In this document: positions 49,316 through 59,783 of the stretch, piece by piece
Numbering within the stretch: the first letter of the stretch is position 1
How the letters are laid out: every line of letters starts with the position of its first letter
Source: Anaerolineaceae bacterium
Lineage (GTDB): Bacteria; Chloroflexota; Anaerolineae; Anaerolineales; Villigracilaceae
Reading direction: 5' to 3'
DNA length: 64,000 nucleotides
Assembly (NCBI GenBank): GCA_003598975.1
Contig: QZIJ01000036.1
Location: 1 to 64,000, forward strand
Position numbers and translations under genes: made by a program
Notes under the pieces: generated by a model
Seen by the model: the letters and a program-made list of their open reading frames with translations, nothing else
Told to the model about the DNA's origin: nothing
The model's database searches: none

Positions 49316-52300
49316 TTGATCTCCTTGGCCCGTTCCAGGCCGAAACGGCGATAAAGAATGGGCAGCATGATGAGCGTCAATAACGTCGAGCTGATCAATC
49401 CGCCTATCACAACAATGGCGAGCGGTTTCTGGATTTCGGAACCTGGGCCGGTGGCAAACAACAGCGGCAACAGCCCGAAAGCGGTGATGCTGGCCGTCAT
49501 CAGCACCGGGCGCAGGCGTCGCTTCGCGCCTTCAAACACGACTTGTGCAATGCCGATGCCCTCGGCGTGTAGCTGGTTGAAGTAGGACACCATCACTACG
49601 CCGTTGAGCACCGCAATTCCCAGCAGCGCGATGAAGCCGACCGAGGCGGGAACGGACATATATTCGCCGCTCGCCCACAAAGCCAGTACGCCGCCGATCA
49701 AGGCGAACGGGATGTTGGTCAGCACCAAGACGGCTTGCCGCACCGAACCGAAAGTGGCGAACAGCAACATGAAAATCATGCCGAGCGCGACCGGAATGAC
49801 GATGGTGAGCCGTGCCGCCGCGCGTTGCTGGTTCTCGAATTCTCCGCCCCAGGTCAGGCGATAACCTTCCGGCAGTTTGATTTGCGCGGTGACGGCGGTC
49901 TTGGCTTCCTCGACGAAACCCACCAGATCGCGCTCGTGCACATTGCTTCGCACCACTACCATGCGTTGGCCGTTTTCCCGATCCACTTTGACCGGGCCAT
50001 CAACGCGTTCCAGCTTGGCGACCGCCGACAGCGGCACGCTTTGCCCGTTTGGTAAGGGCAGGGTGAGTGCGGCAAACAGTGCGGGGGATCGCTGGATGTC
50101 GCTTGCGCCACGCATAATCAGCGGAGTGCGTCGCCCATCTTCAATCACGATCCCGAGTTGCTGCCCTTCGATCTGGCTGCGCAGGATGTTGCCGATGTCG
50201 TCCACGTTCAACCCCAAACGACCGGCGGCGAGGCGGTCTATTGCCACGCGGTAATACTGCACACCGCTATTCTCCGTGGTGTACACATCCTGGCTGCCTT
50301 TGATCTCTTTCAGCACCTTGACCATTTGCTCGGCGGTTTCGTTGAGCTTGTTCAAGTCCGTACCGAAAATCTTGATCGCCACATCACCTCGCGCGCCGGT
50401 CAGCATTTCCGAAACGCGCATGGCAATGGGCTGGCTGAAGCTGTAAGAAATACCCGGAAGTTGCTCCAGCACCTCGCGCAGCTCGTTTATTAGTAATTCC
50501 TTGTTTGGCTTACGCCATTCTTTCATCGGCTTCAGCACCAGAAATGAGTCGGTCTGGTTAAGTCCCATCGGATCCAGGCCAATCTCATCGGAACCGGCGC
50601 GCGCCACGATATTTTGGACTTCCGGCACATGTTTCATGATGGCCTGTTGAATTTTCAAGTCGAGCGCCGCCGTTTGAACCAGGCTGACGGAGGGTAATTT
50701 TTCTATGCCGACGATGATGTCTCCCTCGTCCATTTCCGGCATGAAGGTCTTGCCGATCTGGGTGTACACCACGCCGGTGATGACCAGCATGACCAGCGCA
50801 CCGATGATAACCACGCGCTCTTTGTTCAAGGCGCGTTGCAGCAGCGGCGTGTAAATACCCATCGCCTTGCGCACCAACCACGGCTCCTGGTGGCTGACCC
50901 GCTTGAGCAGAAAGGAAGCGAGCATCGGCACTACGGTCAGCGACAGCAGCAGCGATGCGGCCAGCGCAAACACAATGGTCAATGCGACCGGAATGAATAA
51001 TTTGCCTTCCAAACCTTGCAAGGTGAGCAGCGGCAGAAACACGATGATGATGATGGCGACCCCGGCGGCAACGGGTGTGATGACTTCTTTCACCGCGCGG
51101 GAAACGACATGCAGATGCGACAGCTTGTTGATATTTTTGTCTTGCGCAAGATGCGACTCGATGTTTTCCACTACCACCACCGCCGCGTCCACCAACATGC
51201 CGATGGCGATGGCTAGCCCGCCCAGACTCATCAGGTTGGCGGACATGCCAAACTGCTGCATGAGAATGAAAGTGCACAGCATTGCGAGCGGCAAGGTGAT
51301 CGCCACCACAATGGCTCCGCGCAGATTGCCGAGGAACAGCACCAGCAGAATGATGACCAGCACGATGGCTTCGGTGATGGCTGTGGAGACGGTTCCGACC
51401 GCGCGTTCCACCAGGTTGCCGCGATCATAAAACACCTTGGTGGTGATGCCTTGCGGCAGCGTGGGCGTGAGTTCCTGCAATTTTGCTTTCACACTGGCGA
51501 CGATCTTTTGCGCATTTGCGCCGCGCAGACCGACCACTATTCCTTCCACTGCTTCGCCTTGCCCGTCCTTGGTCACGACACCAAGACGAGTCAGGCTGCC
51601 GATGCGCACTTGTGCGACATCGCTAACGCGAATCGGGCTTCCATCACGACTGGCGACGACGATGTTGCGCACATCTTGTAGATTGTTGATGTTGCCTTCG
51701 GTGCGCACCAGCAGCGCTTCATCACCATCGCTGAGACTTCCTGCACCATCGTTATGGTTGTTGGCTTGTATGGCTTGTTGCAGCATGGCAAAAGAAATGC
51801 CGTGCGCGGCGAGGGCGTGGTGATCAGGCACCACTTCAAAAGTGCGCACCAAACCGCCTATGGTATTGACCTCTGCCACGCCGGGCAGTGTGCGCAAGAC
51901 AGGCCGTATCACCCAATCCAGAATCGTGCGACGCTCCTGCAGGGAAAAGTTTTCGCCTTCCACGGTGAACATGAACATATCACCCAGCGGCGTGGTGATT
52001 GGCGCGAGTCCGCCGGTGACATTGCCTGGCAAGTCACGCTGCGCGTTATTCAGCCGTTCCGCGACTTGCTGGCGTGCCCAGTAGATGTCGGTGCCCTCAC
52101 TAAAATTGATGGTGATGTCGGCGATCGCATACTTTGAGGTGGAGCGCAGAATGTCTTGTCGAGGGATGCCGAGCATCTCCAGTTCGATAGGGGCGACGAT
52201 GCGCGCCTCGACTTCCTCCGGCGTCATGCCCGGAGCCTTCATGATGATCTTGACCTGCGTCGGGGAAACATCGGGAAACGCGTCAATCGGCAAGTCGCGG

Positions 52301-52392
52301 TACGACGCGATGCCCACACCGATCAGCAGCAGCGTTAACGCCGCTACCAGCATTCGTTGTGTCAGGGCGAATTCAACCAGTTTGGTCAACAT
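49312..52392 (-). CDS. czcA: CzcA-like heavy-metal RND transporter
   Basis: 1026 aa; HME-RND pattern, LPIDAFPDVSPTQVKI, TM IV GMLVDAAVVVVENIE. Confidence 0.95.
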   Translation of the reverse strand: MLTKLVEFALTQRMLVAALTLLLIGVGIASYRDLPIDAFPDVSPTQVKIIMKAPGMTPEEVEARIVAPIELEMLGIPRQDILRSTSKYAIADITINFSEGTDIYWARQQVAERLNNAQRDLPGNVTGGLAPITTPLGDMFMFTVEGENFSLQERRTILDWVIRPVLRTLPGVAEVNTIGGLVRTFEVVPDHHALAAHGISFAMLQQAIQANNHNDGAGSLSDGDEALLVRTEGNINNLQDVRNIVVASRDGSPIRVSDVAQVRIGSLTRLGVVTKDGQGEAVEGIVVGLRGANAQKIVASVKAKLQELTPTLPQGITTKVFYDRGNLVERAVGTVSTAITEAIVLVIILLVLFLGNLRGAIVVAITLPLAMLCTFILMQQFGMSANLMSLGGLAIAIGMLVDAAVVVVENIESHLAQDKNINKLSHLHVVSRAVKEVITPVAAGVAIIIIVFLPLLTLQGLEGKLFIPVALTIVFALAASLLLSLTVVPMLASFLLKRVSHQEPWLVRKAMGIYTPLLQRALNKERVVIIGALVMLVITGVVYTQIGKTFMPEMDEGDIIVGIEKLPSVSLVQTAALDLKIQQAIMKHVPEVQNIVARAGSDEIGLDPMGLNQTDSFLVLKPMKEWRKPNKELLINELREVLEQLPGISYSFSQPIAMRVSEMLTGARGDVAIKIFGTDLNKLNETAEQMVKVLKEIKGSQDVYTTENSGVQYYRVAIDRLAAGRLGLNVDDIGNILRSQIEGQQLGIVIEDGRRTPLIMRGASDIQRSPALFAALTLPLPNGQSVPLSAVAKLERVDGPVKVDRENGQRMVVVRSNVHERDLVGFVEEAKTAVTAQIKLPEGYRLTWGGEFENQQRAAARLTIVIPVALGMIFMLLFATFGSVRQAVLVLTNIPFALIGGVLALWASGEYMSVPASVGFIALLGIAVLNGVVMVSYFNQLHAEGIGIAQVVFEGAKRRLRPVLMTASITAFGLLPLLFATGPGSEIQKPLAIVVIGGLISSTLLTLIMLPILYRRFGLERAKEIK

Positions 52393-53507
52393 TATTCACC
52401 CCCGCCGATGCCCATCAGGCTGGATTTGAGCGTGGAGACGCCGCGTACCGCGATTTTCTCATCGCCCTTGAGTTCGCCGCTGATCACGCTGTTTTGTGCG
52501 CCCTCATTCAGCACGTTGATGGTTTGCGCGCGAAAACCTTCGGCGGTTGCCACAAACACCACTGTTCTGCCCGCGATGCGCGAAATCGCGCTGTTGGGAA
52601 TTTCCCACTGCGCACCGCCGTTCGCGCTGATACTGATACTGGCTTCGACAAACTGACCGGGGCGCAGATTTTCTGTGCCTTGCTGGATCATGGCACGCAA
52701 CAAAATAGTCTGATTGGTGCCGGACAGGCTGCGCCCAATCGCGGTGAGCCTGCCGCTTGCCGCATAAGCGGGGACAGTAACCGCCGCGCCAATCTTCAGA
52801 TCGCGGGTGTAGGCCAGCGGAGCCTGAATCTCCAGGGTGAGCGGATCGAGCTTGGCAATCGTGAACATCGGCACGGCAGCGTCGAGACGTTGCCCCGTGC
52901 TGGCAGACTTTTCCAGCACCGCGCCATCAATCGGTGCGGTCAGGGTAAGCAGGCTGCTTACGCTGTTGCTGGATTGCAGTTGTGCAATCGCAGCCTCGGA
53001 CATTCCGGCAAGACGCAACATCTGCTTGCGCTCGGACAATGCCGCCCCAGCTTCGAGCGCCGCCCCCTTGGTGGCGAGGAAGCGGCTCTCTGCGATGATG
53101 CCATCTTTCCATAACGCTTCATCGCGGGCGAGATTCTGCTGAGCGAGCTGGCTTTGCACACCGGCCTGCAACAAACCACGCTGCGCTTCCACCAATGCCG
53201 GGCTTTGCAGCCGCGCTATCGGCTGGCCTTTCCTGACGCTGTCGCCCACGCCAACCAGGGTTTGTTCGACCATGGCCGGAAACGGGGTGCTGATGACAAA
53301 CAATTGGTTGTGAGGAATGACCACCTGCGCGGGCAGTCCGGATACTACACCGGATTGTTTGGCGGGCAGCGCAGCAGTGACGACGCCGAGGGCTTGGACT
53401 TGTTTGGCGTTAAGCGCCAGTTCATCGGATGGGCCTGATGTATCAGATGCTAGGGCATTTTGCGAAAAGCACAAGGCCGGCAGCAAATAGAAAAATATCG
53501 CTTTCAT
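52392..53507 (-). CDS. czcB: CzcB-like membrane fusion protein
   Basis: Signal peptide; biotinyl-lipoyl-like hairpin; overlaps czcA start. Confidence 0.92.
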   Translation of the reverse strand: MKAIFFYLLPALCFSQNALASDTSGPSDELALNAKQVQALGVVTAALPAKQSGVVSGLPAQVVIPHNQLFVISTPFPAMVEQTLVGVGDSVRKGQPIARLQSPALVEAQRGLLQAGVQSQLAQQNLARDEALWKDGIIAESRFLATKGAALEAGAALSERKQMLRLAGMSEAAIAQLQSSNSVSSLLTLTAPIDGAVLEKSASTGQRLDAAVPMFTIAKLDPLTLEIQAPLAYTRDLKIGAAVTVPAYAASGRLTAIGRSLSGTNQTILLRAMIQQGTENLRPGQFVEASISISANGGAQWEIPNSAISRIAGRTVVFVATAEGFRAQTINVLNEGAQNSVISGELKGDEKIAVRGVSTLKSSLMGIGGGE

Positions 53508-53693
53508 ATGGAACTCCAGATGCTGCGCAGGGCAGCACCGCAAATTGAAATCGGACTGAAACTGACAAGAACGGCATGGCGGCCTGCAATGCGATCACAG
53601 CCCTCTTGAGGCAATCAACAAGTTGCTTTTCAGAGGAACCATACTTTGCTCGCGCAAAGCATGGCCGACAGCATTACAAATGCCAGAGGTTTT

Positions 53694-54050
53694 TTAGGAG
53701 ATGCGTCTGGGTGGCCTGAAAAGGCCGTCCGGGGAAGATGGCTGAATAGCCAAGAACTGCTGAACAGAATATTCGTTTGAGAATTCAGGCGTCGCGGAAA
53801 CCGACTGGCCGAGCAATCCCATAAAATGCCCGACGGCGTGACACCAGTGATTGCATATGTGTTGATGTGAAACGGTTTGGGGAGCTTCATGTCCGGTTGA
53901 AGTGTGCTCAGCTTCTACAATCAGGCTGCGCTGCTCATCGAACCACACATCGGCCACAGCATCTTTGTTAAACGTCCAGCCACCCATGTTGATCACCAAG
54001 GTGAACAACATGAATTGAACAATTCGCCGAGCTGCGCGCGTAACTACCAT
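53694..54050 (-). CDS. CzcI-like small periplasmic protein
   Basis: 118 aa, N-terminal hydrophobic segment, HQHICNHWCHAVGH metal-ligand-rich motif, upstream of czcB. Confidence 0.6.
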   Translation of the reverse strand: MVVTRAARRIVQFMLFTLVINMGGWTFNKDAVADVWFDEQRSLIVEAEHTSTGHEAPQTVSHQHICNHWCHAVGHFMGLLGQSVSATPEFSNEYSVQQFLAIQPSSPDGLFRPPRRIS

Positions 54051-54332
54051 GGTTAGTTGATTAACTTTAGTCTTCGAGTAAAACGTGGTGCATTTAACCC
54101 TGCCGTAACTCCAATGTCAATTCCGAGTGCGAGATGAATGCGGATACCCGCACCGCCTGACGCGGTGTCAATTCTAGCTTGTGGTGGCGAAACATGCATA
54201 TTTTCGGTGGTTGGTTTTGAGCATATATTTCATCTTTCCATATAGCATGTGCAGTTCCATACACATGCATATGAGAAGCCCCGGAACAAGTCCGGGGCCA
54301 TGAGTATTACGATTTTTGTGAAACGTGCCTCC

Positions 54333-54372
54333 AGAAAAAACAGGAACCCGCACCACTTCTGGCATGGGTTCC
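54333..54372 (-). terminator. Intrinsic terminator of the methylase-helicase gene
   Basis: Minus strand GGAACCC-ATGCCAGAAGTGGTGC-GGGTTCC-TGTTTTTT, just after the stop at 54397. Confidence 0.8.
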
Positions 54373-54396
54373 CGAGCAGATTAAAGAAAATTCCAA

Positions 54397-57300
54397 TCAG
54401 GCGACTTCGGCTTCCGCTTCCATCGCACCGGCGTTACCCTTGTCGAGATCGAGCGCTGCATTGATCTCGCGTTGGCGCACCAGCAACTGCGTGAGCCTTT
54501 CTTCCTTTTCGAAAGGCTTGCCCAGCTCCGAGAGTATGTCGGCCTGACGCTTTTCTGTCCGGGCCATCTCATTGCAGGCTTCTGCCAGTCGTCCTTCCAG
54601 GCTGTTGGCCACGTTCTCGATCACCCTGACCATCCCTTGCGGGCTGTCTGAATGGTGAGCCATGTAGCCACGTCGCCCTTTCAGGATGAAGCAAGGGCCA
54701 TCATCGGCTGTTGTCGGGATGGTCACTTCGAGATCGAAGCCAGCAAACTGCCCAACCGTCACTTCTCCCGGCGAGGATGTCCAGTTCCCGAACTTCCGGG
54801 TTCTGGCCTTGGCCTCTATGTAGCACCGGTGAAGCACCTCTCCAGCCGCTGACCGTTCGATGTAGCATTTTCCGTCAATCACCATGCTGAAGCGGTTACC
54901 CCGCACATCCGCGCGATCCGCAATGTCGGCTTCTACCGATCCGACCCGCTCCCGGATCTTCTCGATTCTGCCGGGCAGGGTCGCCGACTCCCGCTGGTTC
55001 GCCCATCGCTGATTGTCCCATTGGGATTTGAGCAATGAAAGCTTTGCGACTTCGGCATCTATACCCGCCTTTTCCATCACCAGCGGATTACCCGATGCCA
55101 ACGCTTTCACCTCGGCATAGGACAGCGCAGCCAACTCCACGTCCTCCGCACTGCGCATTCCAGTATCCCCGCGCATAACCTGGGCAATGAAGCGCGCCTT
55201 GGTTTCGAGGGTCTGCCAGATGTAGGCATCGAACGAGGCCTCTGTGACATAGCGGATGATCCGCACCTCTTCGTTCAGGTTTCCCTGCCGAATAATGCGT
55301 CCCTCCCGCTGCTCGACATCCGATGGCCGCCAAGGAGCGTCCAGATGGTGCAACGCCGCCAGACGGGTCTGGATGTTGGTGCCGACGCCCATCTTCAAGG
55401 TGCTGCCGAGGAGGATGCGAATCCGCCCTTCCCTCACCGACTTGAACAACTCTGCCTTGGCGGCATCGCTGTCGTAATCGTGAATGAAGGCAATCTCCGT
55501 TCCCGGAACACCCATTTCGACGAGCTTTGCGCGAATGACGTGATAGACACTGAACCGTCCATCGTCAGTCGGTGTGCTGAGGTCGCAAAACACGGCCTGA
55601 GTCCCACGGAACGCTGCGGTTTCCCGCCATATCCCGAAGACCTTGTCCGCACACTGGCTGACCTTGCAGCCCTGTGCTTCCGGGCTTGAAGGATCAACCA
55701 GCCGCATATCCAACGCAGCCTTGCGGCCATCGTTGGTCACCGCCAGCATATTGTCTTCGCTGGGTGATACTTCGCCGTTGCGTATTGCTTCCGCGCGGGC
55801 GACCAATGTTGCAACAAACGCCTTCAACTCCGGCGTCGGCTTGGCCGTCACGGTTTCTAGATGATGCTTGGGCACCGGAAGTTTCAGCATGTCCGCCGTG
55901 CGTATGTCGGCCACTTCCCGGAACATGGTCATCAGCTCCGGCAAATTGACGAACCGCGCGAACCGCGTGTTCATGCGATAGCCGCCACCATCCGGCGACA
56001 GCTCCAGGGCAGTTACAGATTCCCCGAAGTTGCCCGCCCACGTATCAAACTGCGACACATGATTGGAGCGCAGCGTCATCGGCTGCAAGTAGCGTTGCAT
56101 GGTCCACATCTCGGCCATCGAGTTAGAAACCGGTGTCCCTGTTGCGAACACCACACCCGAACGACCGCCCTGCTTTTCCATCACATGGCGCGTCTTCACG
56201 AACATATCGAAGGCGCGCTCCGAGTTGGAGTTTGGCAGACCTGCAACCCGCGTCATTTTGGTGAAGCGGTACAGGTTTTTGAAGTAGTGCGCCTCGTCTA
56301 TGAAGAGATAATCAATGCCCAGCTCCTCGAACGTGAGCATGTCATCCTTCTTCGATTTGGCCGACATTTTCTCCAGCCTCGCGAGCCATATCTTCTTGGC
56401 CCGCTCCAACTCCTTGACGATGCGATTCCCCCGCTTGCCTGATTTCGAGGCCATTAGTGCGCACTCGATTTCGTAGACTCGCGCTTCGATAAACGACTCC
56501 ATTGCTTCGTCGCTCATCTTGATCCTCTCGAAAGAGGCGTGGGTAATCAGCACCGCATCCCAATCGCCGGTGGCGATCCGTGACAGCAGCGTCCGGCGTT
56601 TGTCACCGACCAGATCGTCCTTGCTGGCCATCAGGATGTTGGCACCCGGATAAGCCCGCAAAAACTCCGCCGCAAACTGCTCAAGCATGTGGTTGGGCAC
56701 CACGTAGCACGGCTTGCTGGCCATGCCGAGACGCCGTAACTCCATTCCGCCGCAGATCATCGTCAGTGTCTTACCGGCACCGACCACGTGTGCCAACAGG
56801 GTGTTTACCCCGCCGGACACGATTCGCCAGATGCCGTCCTTCTGATGGCGATGGAGGCTGTACACCTCGGAAAATCCCGGCAAAGAGAGCCATGAACCAT
56901 CGAACTCTCTCAGCCTGACAGCATTGAACTGGTCGTTGTACATCCTGACCAGCCGCTCGCACCGCTCGGAATCGGCGAACACCCAGGAACGGAATTTCTC
57001 CTTGAGTGCCTGCTGCTTTTCCCTTGCGGCAATGGTTTCTTCGGTGTTCACGTGATACCGGTCAGTGACCGGGTCACGATCCCTGATCGTCGGAACCATC
57101 TGGTTGAGCGTAACGACAAACAACTCGCCCGCCGTGATGCGCCCCGTGCCGTAGGTTTGGGTCGAGGCTACCGACTTCTCCCCCTGCCAAGGCACATCAA
57201 CATTCCATGCCCCGGCTTCGGAACCGAACTCCACCGTGCAACCATCGCATTCCAGAAGATGATCGAGGAACGCTGCGTAGTCACGCGCCGGGATCCAGGT

Positions 57301-59385
57301 CGAGCCTATCCGTGCATCTATTTCACCCGGCCCCAAATCAAGCGGGATGACCGCCTTCAGCGCCTCGACGTTACGGACAAACTCTTCTCCCGCCGCTTCC
57401 GCCATCTCCAGCTTGATACGCACGTTGCCGGAGAGATAAGCATCGGAGGTTTCCCACTGCGATGATTCCGGGTTCAGGAAAATCAAACCTCGACCTGCCA
57501 TATCCGGAATGAATTGCGCCCTGTCCTGCCCGAGCAATGATTCCATCAACGCAACATCAATGCGCCCGCGCTCGTGCAGGGATACCAGCAGCGCCTCTTC
57601 GGCAGACGCACACCGCTCAACCTTGCGAACGACCCCTACCGTTCTGCGGTAGAAAATGTCCGCCTTCTCCGCCGTGCCACTTTCCGGATCAAAATTCTCC
57701 AGAGACAGCAGCAGCGGCAGATCGGGATCGCCCTTGAATGCCAGCTTGTTGGCTTTGGCATGGAGATAGCCATGCTTCGCCACAAAGCTGTCGTAGGCCA
57801 CATTGAGCGCCAGCCGGTAACTACCCAACCGGCTATCATCCGCAGTTGCATGCTGAACGTGGAGCAGCTTTCGCGCGGCATTGCGGATCGCCATCAAACC
57901 GTGAATCCGTCTGGCTACCGTTGCCGACACCGAACTGCCTATCACCAGCAACTCCTGCCCTTCCGAAACGGCCAGTCGGCCATCTGGAGTCAGGCAGTAC
58001 GCCCCCGGTTTGACGAACTCCGGTGCCGCGACGCGAATGTCCCGCCGCGTATTCACAGACAGCTCGGCAGCACGGGGCGTGTAAACACCCTCGGGCAACC
58101 TGGCTATCCGCTCTACCAGCGCCACCTTCACATCGCCGTCGAAGACCGCTGCATTGGCGAGACCAAAGCCATTTGACTTCTGCCCCATGCGACCGATCAG
58201 CATGTCCGGGTTCTGGACATACCAGCTCGACACGAACAAGCGCCGGTAACCCTCGCACATTTCCTGCGGAGCCTCCATGACACCAATCCAATCGTCGGAT
58301 GCCTTCTCGCCTTCCTCCGGCTTTTGCAGGAAGACAACATCGGTCGTGACTTCAGTATTGGCGAGGTGTGAAAACGTCCCTGACGGCAGACGAATCGCAC
58401 CGACGAATTTGGCGTTTGCGCTGATATAACGCCGCGCCTGATCGTCCCACTTGTCGAGCGTACCGGCGGAAGTAATGAACGCCACCAACCCGCCCGGACG
58501 CGTTACCTCCAGAGCACGACCAAAGAAATAATCGTGGATGAGGAAGTTTGCATACGGTAAATTCCGGTCATCAGGAACCTGATAGTTTCCGAAAGGAACA
58601 TTCGAGATCACCAGATCGAACCAGTCCTTGGGCAGTCTGGCTTTCTCGAAACCGACCGCCATCGTCCTGACCCCATGATGCCCGTAGAGACGCGACAGAA
58701 TGCGGGACGACACGCGATCAATCTCGATTGCCGTTACTTCCGAAGCTTCAGCCAAATCCTTCGGCATAGCTCCGATGAAATAACCGACTCCCGCAGAAGG
58801 CTCCAAGATGCGACCGCCCCGGAAACCCATGCGGCGAACGGCATCCCATATCGCCTCAATCACGAATACTTCCGTGAAGTGGGCATTGACGACACTGCCC
58901 TTGGCACTCTCGTAATCCTCGCCCAGAATTTCCGGCATGGACTCGGCTCTCGCCTTCCACGTCGGCTCGTCCTGATCGGGATTGAACGCCTTCGGTATTC
59001 CGCCCCATCCGGTGTAGCAGTTCAGAACATCGCGCTCTTCATCCGTCGGCGACCGATTGTCCGCCTCAAGACGATGCAGCAACGAAACGGCTGCCATGTT
59101 CGCATCGAACTTGGTGACATCGCCTCGCAGCTTCGAGTGCAACATCTGATCAAGGCTAGGCCAAAGAGTCCGAGGTGGCTTGCTTGCGTGGATCGTTGTC
59201 GGTACAACTATCGACAAATCCTGCGCAGGCTCTTCATTCACCGGAGCACTGACCTGCGCCTGATCTACCAGCGGAAAAGCGATGATCTCCGCCGTCTGAG
59301 TGAAGCATGGAACAACATGAAGTGAATCGTCCGGGGCCAAGCCCGGAAGCCACATCGTGGCCTCGGCAAGTTTCTTGAGTTTCAC
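54397..59385 (-). CDS. Giant N6-adenine methylase-like/SNF2 helicase fusion (DarB-like antirestriction/plasmid protein)
   Basis: ILEPSAGVGYFIGAMP and DLVISNVPFGNY (MTase); HVVGAGKTLTMICGG, LFIDEAHYFKN, EQREGRIIRQGN (helicase). Start re-assigned to GTG 59385. Confidence 0.88.
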   Translation of the reverse strand: MKLKKLAEATMWLPGLAPDDSLHVVPCFTQTAEIIAFPLVDQAQVSAPVNEEPAQDLSIVVPTTIHASKPPRTLWPSLDQMLHSKLRGDVTKFDANMAAVSLLHRLEADNRSPTDEERDVLNCYTGWGGIPKAFNPDQDEPTWKARAESMPEILGEDYESAKGSVVNAHFTEVFVIEAIWDAVRRMGFRGGRILEPSAGVGYFIGAMPKDLAEASEVTAIEIDRVSSRILSRLYGHHGVRTMAVGFEKARLPKDWFDLVISNVPFGNYQVPDDRNLPYANFLIHDYFFGRALEVTRPGGLVAFITSAGTLDKWDDQARRYISANAKFVGAIRLPSGTFSHLANTEVTTDVVFLQKPEEGEKASDDWIGVMEAPQEMCEGYRRLFVSSWYVQNPDMLIGRMGQKSNGFGLANAAVFDGDVKVALVERIARLPEGVYTPRAAELSVNTRRDIRVAAPEFVKPGAYCLTPDGRLAVSEGQELLVIGSSVSATVARRIHGLMAIRNAARKLLHVQHATADDSRLGSYRLALNVAYDSFVAKHGYLHAKANKLAFKGDPDLPLLLSLENFDPESGTAEKADIFYRRTVGVVRKVERCASAEEALLVSLHERGRIDVALMESLLGQDRAQFIPDMAGRGLIFLNPESSQWETSDAYLSGNVRIKLEMAEAAGEEFVRNVEALKAVIPLDLGPGEIDARIGSTWIPARDYAAFLDHLLECDGCTVEFGSEAGAWNVDVPWQGEKSVASTQTYGTGRITAGELFVVTLNQMVPTIRDRDPVTDRYHVNTEETIAAREKQQALKEKFRSWVFADSERCERLVRMYNDQFNAVRLREFDGSWLSLPGFSEVYSLHRHQKDGIWRIVSGGVNTLLAHVVGAGKTLTMICGGMELRRLGMASKPCYVVPNHMLEQFAAEFLRAYPGANILMASKDDLVGDKRRTLLSRIATGDWDAVLITHASFERIKMSDEAMESFIEARVYEIECALMASKSGKRGNRIVKELERAKKIWLARLEKMSAKSKKDDMLTFEELGIDYLFIDEAHYFKNLYRFTKMTRVAGLPNSNSERAFDMFVKTRHVMEKQGGRSGVVFATGTPVSNSMAEMWTMQRYLQPMTLRSNHVSQFDTWAGNFGESVTALELSPDGGGYRMNTRFARFVNLPELMTMFREVADIRTADMLKLPVPKHHLETVTAKPTPELKAFVATLVARAEAIRNGEVSPSEDNMLAVTNDGRKAALDMRLVDPSSPEAQGCKVSQCADKVFGIWRETAAFRGTQAVFCDLSTPTDDGRFSVYHVIRAKLVEMGVPGTEIAFIHDYDSDAAKAELFKSVREGRIRILLGSTLKMGVGTNIQTRLAALHHLDAPWRPSDVEQREGRIIRQGNLNEEVRIIRYVTEASFDAYIWQTLETKARFIAQVMRGDTGMRSAEDVELAALSYAEVKALASGNPLVMEKAGIDAEVAKLSLLKSQWDNQRWANQRESATLPGRIEKIRERVGSVEADIADRADVRGNRFSMVIDGKCYIERSAAGEVLHRCYIEAKARTRKFGNWTSSPGEVTVGQFAGFDLEVTIPTTADDGPCFILKGRRGYMAHHSDSPQGMVRVIENVANSLEGRLAEACNEMARTEKRQADILSELGKPFEKEERLTQLLVRQREINAALDLDKGNAGAMEAEAEVA

Positions 59386-59440
59386 GTGTATCTCCTGGAA
59401 AAACCGGAGACACGTGTCCCTGCCGGGGTGTGTCCCCGGA
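59383..59440 (-). ncRNA. Two-hairpin leader RNA of the methylase-helicase gene
   Basis: CCGGGG-ACACA-CCCCGG, then CACGTGT-N20-ACACGTG with SD AGGAG in the loop side and the GTG start in the 3' arm. Confidence 0.75.
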
Positions 59441-59479
59441 TGGGTTATGGCCTGTTGGCCCAAATGATTTACGACTGCT

Positions 59480-59719
59480 TTATTCCGTACTTCCCATCGC
59501 CAGATTCTGTTCGCGCTTCATCAGTCCAAGATGAACCAGATATTGCTTCAGTCCTGCAAGGTCGCTACGGTGTTGCATCCAGCCATCCTCGAAAATCTCA
59601 AAACCCTTGATCTCGAAAATGCTCCGGCCACGCGTGTTACGAACATCGGCATAGAAACAGCCGCGCTCGTCCAGATTGATGAAGTACCGGTAGACGGCAC
59701 CCCTGCAAAGTTGAGTCAT
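59480..59719 (-). CDS. Small hypothetical protein (79 aa)
   Basis: MTQLCRGAVYRYFINLDERGCFYADVRNTRGRSIFEIKGFEIFEDGWMQHRSDLAGLKQYLVHLGLM; SD AAGGAGG and its own leader RNA. Confidence 0.75.
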   Translation of the reverse strand: MTQLCRGAVYRYFINLDERGCFYADVRNTRGRSIFEIKGFEIFEDGWMQHRSDLAGLKQYLVHLGLMKREQNLAMGSTE

Positions 59720-59783
59720 GACGCCTCCTTAAGTAATGCGGAAGACGTCATGTCCCCTTGCGGAGGCTGACGCCCCGCAGGGT
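59717..59783 (-). ncRNA. Two-hairpin leader RNA of the 79-aa ORF
   Basis: CCCTGCGG...CCGCAAGGG stem with a bulge, then CATGACG-N22-CGTCATG enclosing SD and ATG. Confidence 0.7.

Noticed and set aside
54279-54300. GCCCCGGA-ACAAG-TCCGGGGC hairpin
   Set aside because: Strong stem but no T-run or flanking gene context to assign function; noted only.
58675-59325. 216-aa + strand ORF
   Set aside because: Antisense to the methylase-helicase N-terminal region.
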